DNA from: Fluviicola sp.
GTDB taxonomy: Bacteria; Bacteroidota; Bacteroidia; Flavobacteriales_D; Crocinitomicaceae
NCBI GenBank assembly: GCA_002734065.2
Contig: NVXU02000036.1
Location: 1 to 48,155, forward strand
Reading direction: 5' to 3'
Length of the DNA stretch: 48,155 nucleotides
Shown: in pieces, positions 43,129 through 48,155 of the stretch
How positions within the stretch are numbered: position 1 is the stretch's first letter
Layout of the letters: every line of letters starts with the position of its first letter
Position numbers and translations under genes: made by a program
The notes under the pieces: generated by a model
Told to the model about the DNA's origin: nothing
Database searches by the model: none
What the model saw: only the letters and a program-made list of their open reading frames with translations

Positions 43129-44289
43129 ATGATTGAAAAATTAAAGCGATATAGCAGAATTTGTGCCATTTTAGTCTCTGCGCTGTTATTTTCCGTGAAT
43201 TTTGCCCTTTCTCAAGAGGACGAAGAATTTTATGCGGCTATCAAAACAGTTGTTATAGATGCCGGACATGGAGGTAAAGATCCAGGTTGCCATGGTGCTT
43301 CTGCAAAAGAAAAAGATGTCTGTTTAGCAATGGCTTTGCAGTTAGGAGAGAAAATTTCGACGAACTTTCCTCATATAAAAGTCATTTATACACGAAAAAC
43401 GGATGTTTTTGTAGAATTGGGAGAAAGAGCAAAAATTGCCAATCGTAACAATGCGGATTTATTTATTTGCATCCATGCGAATGCTGCAAGTCCTGCTGCT
43501 TATGGAACGGAGACCTATGTTTTAGGTTTGCACAGAACAGAATCTCAACAAAAAGTAGCGGCAAGGGAGAATGCTACCATTCATTTTGAAGATGACGGCG
43601 GTGCTAAGTACAAAGATTTTGACATGTCTCCAGACGCAATCATTGCACGACAAATACAATTGAGTGTGTTCTTGGATCAATCAATTAGCTTTGCTTCAAA
43701 GTTGCAAGTGGAGTTTAAAACTCTCGGACGTCATGACAGAGGTGTAAAACAAGCCGGTTTTTTAGTTCTTTACAAAACAACAATGCCTAGCGTTCTAATT
43801 GAAACAGGATTCTTGACCAACCCCAAAGAAGAAAAATTTCTCAACACAAAAGAAACGCAAAAAACAATGTCAGCATCTATGTTTAAGGCATTTCAGAAAT
43901 ATAAAAACGAATTGGAAGGAGTAGAAGAGGAAACAGAAAATAACTCTCCTTTTGTGCCCAATGAGAATGATTCCATTCAAAAATCGAATACTTCGGCAAG
44001 CTCAGGAACAGAAATTGCGCAAGATGAAGTCGAATTCCGTGTGCAAATAGAAACTTCTAAGAAAAAAATTGCATTGACATCTTCTAAATTTAAAGGTTAT
44101 ACAGTTGCTGAATACGTGCAAAACGGACTGTTCAAATACACTGTAGGCTCCTACACCAATGACTTTCATGACGCTAATCACATGAAGAAAAAGCTACGAG
44201 AAAATGGTTTTCAACATGCTTTTGTTGTAGGGTTCTTGAACGGAGAGCGTATTAATTTGCAAAAAGCTATTAAATTAGCAGAAAATTAA
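43129..44289 (+). CDS. N-acetylmuramoyl-L-alanine amidase with C-terminal SPOR-like domain
   Basis: This Amidase_3-family zinc enzyme removes the stem peptide from muramic acid during cell separation. A signal peptide covers about residues 1-28. The zinc ligands are His47 in DAGHGG, Glu61 in SAKEKD and His116 in CIHANAA; the catalytic Glu225 is in SVLIETGFLTNP. A Glu/Asn/Ser-rich linker (about 260-305) precedes a C-terminal region like a SPOR domain (FRVQIETSKK and GLFKYTVGSY), which would bind denuded glycan at the septum. The length of 386 residues is normal. It begins a forward operon with an MCE protein gene, six bases away. Confidence 0.93.
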   Translation: MIEKLKRYSRICAILVSALLFSVNFALSQEDEEFYAAIKTVVIDAGHGGKDPGCHGASAKEKDVCLAMALQLGEKISTNFPHIKVIYTRKTDVFVELGERAKIANRNNADLFICIHANAASPAAYGTETYVLGLHRTESQQKVAARENATIHFEDDGGAKYKDFDMSPDAIIARQIQLSVFLDQSISFASKLQVEFKTLGRHDRGVKQAGFLVLYKTTMPSVLIETGFLTNPKEEKFLNTKETQKTMSASMFKAFQKYKNELEGVEEETENNSPFVPNENDSIQKSNTSASSGTEIAQDEVEFRVQIETSKKKIALTSSKFKGYTVAEYVQNGLFKYTVGSYTNDFHDANHMKKKLRENGFQHAFVVGFLNGERINLQKAIKLAEN

Positions 44290-44294
44290 ATGTT

Positions 44295-45329
44295 TTGAAG
44301 ATATCCAAAGAATTAAAAACAGGTGTAATTACAATTGCTGCCATCGGGTTACTTATTGCTGGTGTTAATTTCTTAAAAGGGAAAAGCTTTTTAGGTGGGG
44401 ATGATGAGTATTATGCTTACTTTTCCAATTCAGGACAACTTGCTCCAGCAAGTGCTGTTACACTTAATGGAGTTGTTATCGGCAGTGTCCAAACTGTGGA
44501 ATATGTTGCAGGGAATGATTCTTTGCATAAAGTTTTAGTTGCCTTCAATGTCACTAAAGATAATATTAAGTTCTCAAAGGGAACAGTCGTTGAGATTGGC
44601 TCTCTAGACCTTTTCAGCAAAGGTATTATGTTGCACATGTCTTCAGATATATCCAATGGTTACCATAAATCTGGAGACACCTTAGCAGGAGTTGTTGCAC
44701 AAGATATGATGGGACAAATTCAATCTTATGCAGACCCATTGTCTAAGAAAGTTTCTGGTGCGCTGACATCCATTGACAAAATGGTGAATGGTGTCTCTGC
44801 TTTTTGGGATACCACGGCTAGTTCAGAATTAGAAGGTTCTTTAAAAGAAATTAAGATTGCTATCAAACGTTTTGGGAATGCTGCCGAAGAAATTGAGGTA
44901 ATGGTTAGGGATGAGAAAATCAAATTGAGCCATATTTTATCAAATGTTGAAACAATTACCTTTAACTTGAAGAAAAGTAATGAAAGTGTAAAGAAAATTG
45001 TGGGCAACGTAGAGCAATTAACAGATGATTTAGTTACTTCCGATTTTAAAGGAGTGATTACCAACGCCAAGAACACATTAGCATCCATTAATACCATTCT
45101 TGAAACAGCAAATACTGGAGAAGGGACACTGGGCAAACTTCTAGGTGATGAAACATTGTATAATGAATTGGTCAATACCAATAAAGAATTGCAAAACTTG
45201 GTCAATGACATACAGGTGCATCCAGAAAGATACATTCACTTCTCTGTGCTTGGCGCAAAAACGAAAGGCGTTCCCCTCACAACTTCAGAAGAGAAAAAAT
45301 TACGTAAATTATTAGATTCAATACCCTAA
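44295..45329 (+). CDS. MlaD/MCE-domain protein
   Basis: The 344-residue protein has an N-terminal membrane helix (about 9-26), then an MCE domain (about 36-115: YYAYFSNSGQLAPASAVTLNGVVIGSV). A long helical, coiled-coil tail follows. MCE proteins form rings that carry lipids between membranes. A TTG at 44295 is the only sensible start, as an ATG just upstream runs straight into a stop. No MlaE/MlaF permease or ATPase gene is beside it here; these are commonly separate in Bacteroidota. It follows the amidase by six bases and precedes the Fe-S gene by 12. Confidence 0.9.
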   Translation: MKISKELKTGVITIAAIGLLIAGVNFLKGKSFLGGDDEYYAYFSNSGQLAPASAVTLNGVVIGSVQTVEYVAGNDSLHKVLVAFNVTKDNIKFSKGTVVEIGSLDLFSKGIMLHMSSDISNGYHKSGDTLAGVVAQDMMGQIQSYADPLSKKVSGALTSIDKMVNGVSAFWDTTASSELEGSLKEIKIAIKRFGNAAEEIEVMVRDEKIKLSHILSNVETITFNLKKSNESVKKIVGNVEQLTDDLVTSDFKGVITNAKNTLASINTILETANTGEGTLGKLLGDETLYNELVNTNKELQNLVNDIQVHPERYIHFSVLGAKTKGVPLTTSEEKKLRKLLDSIP

Positions 45330-45341
45330 ATTTCATTCTTT

Positions 45342-46658
45342 ATGATTTCTACAATCCTTTTTATAGTTCTGTTAGTCGGAGGAATTGGGTTCTTCGGTTG
45401 GAATGTGCTGAAAATGCGCTCCAACATTAATTTGGGTAGGGACGTAAACAGAACGGACAGACGAAAAGAACGCTGGAAAACAATGACTTTGGTTGCTCTA
45501 GGGCAAAAAAAGATGTTTTCTCGTCCAATACCGGCCATTCTGCATCTCTTTATCTATGCGGCATTTGTGATCACGCAAATAGATTTAATTGAAGTTGTTG
45601 TCGATGGCATCCTCGATTCTCACAGAATTTTCCATGTACCTTTGGGTGGGTTATACACCTTCATCATCAGTTTTATCGAAATTCTATCTGTGCTTGCATT
45701 AATTGCAACCATTGCTTTCTTAAGTAGAAGAAACTTGCTGAAAATACCTCGTTTCAACATGAAAGAAATGAATGGTTGGCCAAAAATGGACGGTAACATG
45801 ATTCTCTTCATGGAATTGATTCTCATTACCTTTATTTTCACCATGAATGGTGCCGATGAAATGGTTTTGAGAGAAACGACAGGAGAATCATACGGCTTTG
45901 CGATCAGTTCTCATCTTGGTCCTTTATTATTTGACGGATTGAGCATCGAAACCTTACATATCCTTGAGACGATTGGCTGGTGGGGACACATTGTCATGGT
46001 CTTTGCTTTCTTGAATTATTTGCCTTATTCAAAGCACTTTCATATACTTTTAGCTTTCCCAAATACATTCTATTCTAACCTGGAGGCAAAAGGAAAATTG
46101 ACCAACATGGAATCGGTGACCAAAGAGGTAAAGTTAATGATGGATCCCAACGCAGATCCTTATGCGACTCCTACAGAAGATGCAAATGCCGTTCCACAAC
46201 GATTTGGAGCAAAAGATGTCACAGACCTTACGTGGAAGAATTTAATGGACAGTTATACCTGTACAGAATGCGGAAGATGCACATCCTCTTGCCCTGCAAA
46301 CATCACTGGGAAATTACTTTCTCCAAGAAAAATAATGATGGCAACCCGTGATAGATTAGTTGAAGTAGGGGAGAATAAGCGCAAAAATGGGGCTGATTTT
46401 GAAGATGGGAAATCATTGCTTTTTGATTACATTTCTGAAGAAGAAATTTGGGCATGCACTTCATGCAACGCTTGTGTTCAAGAATGTCCTGTGAATATCG
46501 ACCCTTTGTCAATAATTATCGATTTAAGACGATATTTGGTCATGGAAGAATCGAAAATGCCAACAGAATTGGCTGGAATGACGACAAATATTGAAAACAA
46601 CGGTGCGCCTTGGCAATTTAGTCCAGCGGATCGTCTAAACTGGGCAAATGAAGAATAA
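45342..46658 (+). CDS. Membrane-bound (Fe-S)-binding protein, heterodisulfide-reductase-like
   Basis: The 438-residue protein has about five membrane helices in its N-terminal ~255 residues, with conserved His residues (for example near HIVMVF and SKHFHILLAF) that may bind heme as in NarI-like proteins. A cytoplasmic ferredoxin-like domain has two [4Fe-4S] sets: Cys307, 310, 313, 317 (CTECGRCTSSCP) and Cys372, 375, 378, 382 (CTSCNACVQECP). It should pass electrons between a quinone pool and a partner. The partner is probably the CCG-domain protein encoded two genes on, a pairing like HdrB/HdrC or GlpB/GlpC. It overlaps the next gene by 11 bases. Confidence 0.92.
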   Translation: MISTILFIVLLVGGIGFFGWNVLKMRSNINLGRDVNRTDRRKERWKTMTLVALGQKKMFSRPIPAILHLFIYAAFVITQIDLIEVVVDGILDSHRIFHVPLGGLYTFIISFIEILSVLALIATIAFLSRRNLLKIPRFNMKEMNGWPKMDGNMILFMELILITFIFTMNGADEMVLRETTGESYGFAISSHLGPLLFDGLSIETLHILETIGWWGHIVMVFAFLNYLPYSKHFHILLAFPNTFYSNLEAKGKLTNMESVTKEVKLMMDPNADPYATPTEDANAVPQRFGAKDVTDLTWKNLMDSYTCTECGRCTSSCPANITGKLLSPRKIMMATRDRLVEVGENKRKNGADFEDGKSLLFDYISEEEIWACTSCNACVQECPVNIDPLSIIIDLRRYLVMEESKMPTELAGMTTNIENNGAPWQFSPADRLNWANEE

Positions 46659-47076
46659 ATCTCAATTGCACGATACTGAAGTAAGCGGAAAGAAAATTTC
46701 TCCCGTTTTAGCGGACGACGTCAAAAATTATCTCATTGACATTGATGGAACTATCTGCGATGATATTCCAAACGAGGAGCCTGAGAGAATGGCAACCGCA
46801 AAAATTTACCCCGATGTCCTAGAAGTCATTAACAAATGGTACGACGAAGGCCACATCATTACTTTTTTTACATCGAGGATAGAAGAACACCGAGAAGTAA
46901 CGGAACAATGGTTGAATAAACACCAATTCAAGTACCACGGAGTTTTGTTTGGCAAACCAAGAGGGGGCAACTATCACTGGATAGATAATCACATTGTGAG
47001 AGCTACCAGATACAAAGGAACTTTCTCTGAATTGATAGATGCAACGGCAAATGTGCAAGTTTTTAAGGATAAATAA
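46648..47076 (+). CDS. Small DIDGT-motif protein, HAD-like
   Basis: The 142-residue protein has the HAD-type nucleophile motif DIDGT (31-35), within LIDIDGTICDDIPNEEP. A Thr-Ser pair in FFTSRIEEHREVT and a Lys in LFGKPRGGNYHW fit HAD motifs 2 and 3, but the whole is shorter than most HAD enzymes. Such proteins have been labelled 'phosphoheptose isomerase', which I think is wrong because the SIS fold is absent. A phosphatase or nucleotidase role is likely, but the substrate is unknown. It overlaps the Fe-S gene by 11 bases and sits between the two Fe-S genes. Confidence 0.85.
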   Translation: MKNKSQLHDTEVSGKKISPVLADDVKNYLIDIDGTICDDIPNEEPERMATAKIYPDVLEVINKWYDEGHIITFFTSRIEEHREVTEQWLNKHQFKYHGVLFGKPRGGNYHWIDNHIVRATRYKGTFSELIDATANVQVFKDK

Positions 47077-47082
47077 AGAATT

Positions 47083-47871
47083 ATGAGTTTGATTGTACCA
47101 ACAATGGCCGAAATGATGGCAAAAGGAGAATCACCCGACTATTTATTTTGGGTTGGTTGCTCCGGTAGCTTTGATGACAGAGCAAAGAAAATCACAAAGG
47201 CATTGGTCAAAATATTGAACGAATGCAAGGTTAATTTTGCTGTTCTTGGAGCAGAAGAAAGTTGCACAGGGGATCCTGCTAAACGCGCTGGAAATGAATT
47301 CACTTTTCAGATGCAAGCAATGATGAATATTCAAGTGTTGGACGCTTACAAAGTCAAAAAAATTGTAACCGCCTGTCCGCATTGCTTCAATACATTGAAA
47401 AACGAATACCCCGAGTTAGGAGGGAGGTACGAAGTGATTCATCACACACAGTTGATTCAAGAGTTGATTAATCAAGGGCAATTAGTGTTGAAAAACGGAG
47501 GTACATTCTCCGGAAAGAAAATCACTTTTCACGATCCTTGTTATTTGGGTCGTGCCAACGATGTTTACGAAGCACCCAGAGAATTAATTCAGAAATTGGA
47601 TTCAGAATTGGTGGAAATGAAGCGTTGCAAAACAAAAGGACTTTGCTGTGGTGCCGGTGGTGCTCAAATGTTTAAGGAGGCAGAAAAAGGCGACAAAGAA
47701 ATCAATGTAGAGAGAACGGAAGAAGCATTGGAAACAGATGCTGACATCATTGCAACAGGTTGTCCATTCTGCAATACGATGATGACGGATGGAGTGAAAT
47801 TGGCGAATAAAGAAGGCTCTGTTGAGGTTCTTGATGTCGCAGAATTAATCGCACAAGCAGCAGATTTATAA
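47083..47871 (+). CDS. CCG-domain (Fe-S)-binding protein, HdrB-like
   Basis: The 262-residue protein contains two CCG-type Cys clusters: Cys98 and Cys101 in ACPHCFNT with Cys61, and Cys153, Cys188, Cys189, Cys227 and Cys230 in DPCYLGR, LCCGAGG and GCPFCNTM. This matches HdrB/GlpC-like proteins that carry a non-cubane or [4Fe-4S] cluster and do electron transfer. No membrane segment is present, so it is likely to dock on the membrane Fe-S protein encoded upstream. The substrate of the pair is unknown. It lies six bases after the DIDGT gene and precedes the last gene by one base. Confidence 0.92.
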   Translation: MSLIVPTMAEMMAKGESPDYLFWVGCSGSFDDRAKKITKALVKILNECKVNFAVLGAEESCTGDPAKRAGNEFTFQMQAMMNIQVLDAYKVKKIVTACPHCFNTLKNEYPELGGRYEVIHHTQLIQELINQGQLVLKNGGTFSGKKITFHDPCYLGRANDVYEAPRELIQKLDSELVEMKRCKTKGLCCGAGGAQMFKEAEKGDKEINVERTEEALETDADIIATGCPFCNTMMTDGVKLANKEGSVEVLDVAELIAQAADL

Positions 47872-47872
47872 G

Positions 47873-48155
47873 ATGTTTGAGCAACTACCAGAAAATAGCA
47901 AGGTTTGGGTTTACCAAGCAGACAGAGAGTTGAATTCTTCTGAAGAATCTTTCTTATTAGAGAATTTAAAAATCTTTATTCAAGATTGGGCTGCTCATGG
48001 AAGTCAACTTTACGGAGATGTAGCAATCAAAGACATGCGTTTTGTAATTCTTGCAGTTGATGAATCGAAAACAGGGGTTTCAGGATGCTCAATTGATACT
48101 TCAGTTAGAAAAATCAAAGATTTAGGTGCTGAAATTAAAGTTGATTTCTTCAACA
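47873..48155 (+). CDS. Small conserved protein, start only (window edge)
   Basis: The first 94 codons of a gene are present, running off the window end. The product starts MFEQLPENSKVWVYQADREL and continues with a SSEESFLLENLKIFIQDWAAHGSQL-type helix and strands, ending here near EIKVDFFN. I recall similar ~150-160-residue proteins, often labelled 'ABC transporter ATPase' in Flavobacteriales, but no Walker motif is visible, so that name is not supported. The GCSIDTSVRKIKDLG segment is probably a conserved core. It follows the CCG gene by one base and belongs to the same operon. Confidence 0.8.
   Translation, partial: MFEQLPENSKVWVYQADRELNSSEESFLLENLKIFIQDWAAHGSQLYGDVAIKDMRFVILAVDESKTGVSGCSIDTSVRKIKDLGAEIKVDFFN

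Noticed and set aside
44726-45235. Open frame of 169 codons on the reverse strand over the MCE gene
   Set aside because: It mirrors the coding bias of the MCE gene, whose domain and coiled-coil tail are clear.
47873-48155. 'ABC transporter ATPase' name for the truncated last gene
   Set aside because: No Walker A or B motif or ABC signature is visible in the 94 codons present.
1-48155. tRNA, rRNA, CRISPR array, prophage, transposase or defence island
   Set aside because: I looked for cloverleaf arms, spaced repeats, integrase and transposase motifs and saw none I could support by eye; a dedicated scan could still find a small RNA.

Overview
The window is 48 kb of ordinary chromosomal DNA from a member of the Bacteroidota, most likely Flavobacteriales or a close relative. 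The evidence is a type IX secretion C-terminal sorting domain, DUF4294 and DUF2911 proteins, TlpA oxidoreductases with DUF4369-like N-termini, the Bacteroidota form of LptD, a short four-region housekeeping sigma factor, AT-rich DNA, weak or absent Shine-Dalgarno sequences, and several promoter boxes of the Bacteroidota type (TAnnTTTG). I see no tRNA, rRNA, CRISPR array, intact insertion sequence, prophage, defence locus or large biosynthetic cluster.

Layout. (1) 1-6193: a DUF4294 protein, a small lipoprotein, a GAPDH with a long N-terminal extension, the housekeeping sigma factor rpoD, a DUF2911 protein and an HtrA-type periplasmic protease. (2) 6321-9145: a forward operon of dapF, an unrecognised gene, a GNAT acetyltransferase and mltG. 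(3) 9221-16210: a beta-mannosidase, an OsmC protein translationally coupled to a TonB-dependent-receptor-like outer membrane protein, and a probably highly expressed type IX-secreted protein ending in a textbook terminator. (4) 16314-17508: PhnA-like and DUF4395 genes. (5) 17505-25287: a tight reverse operon of eight genes running VTC-domain protein, DUF4956, lpxK, purine nucleoside phosphorylase, gatB, two tandem TlpA paralogues, lpxH. (6) 25360-27600: a GH3 lipoprotein and a YdjM-type membrane protein. (7) 27601-28041: a repeat-rich gene-free stretch.

(8) 28042-32319: a forward operon of radC, wecB, a divergent polysaccharide deacetylase, DUF423 and a PhnP-like metallo-hydrolase. (9) 32387-37717: a reverse operon with touching genes, rarA to a ROK kinase. 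(10) 38002-39880: a cold-shock gene with a perfect 62-bp palindromic terminator, then a sodium:solute symporter. (11) 39894-43067: YqgE and LptD on the reverse strand, separated by a strong hairpin. (12) 43129-48155: a forward operon of cell-wall amidase, MlaD/MCE protein, membrane Fe-S protein, DIDGT-motif protein, CCG-domain Fe-S protein and the start of a small conserved protein.

A theme is the cell envelope: lpxK, lpxH, an LpxL/HtrB-like acyltransferase, LptD and an MCE protein handle lipid A and lipids; dapF, mltG, the amidase and the NagZ-like enzyme handle peptidoglycan; wecB with a deacetylase points to a surface polysaccharide. No clearly new multi-gene system is visible. The best leads are the VTC-DUF4956 pair, the redox gene set attached to an MCE gene, one unrecognised gene between dapF and mltG, and several strong intergenic hairpins. 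All functions come from reading motifs; no database search was run.
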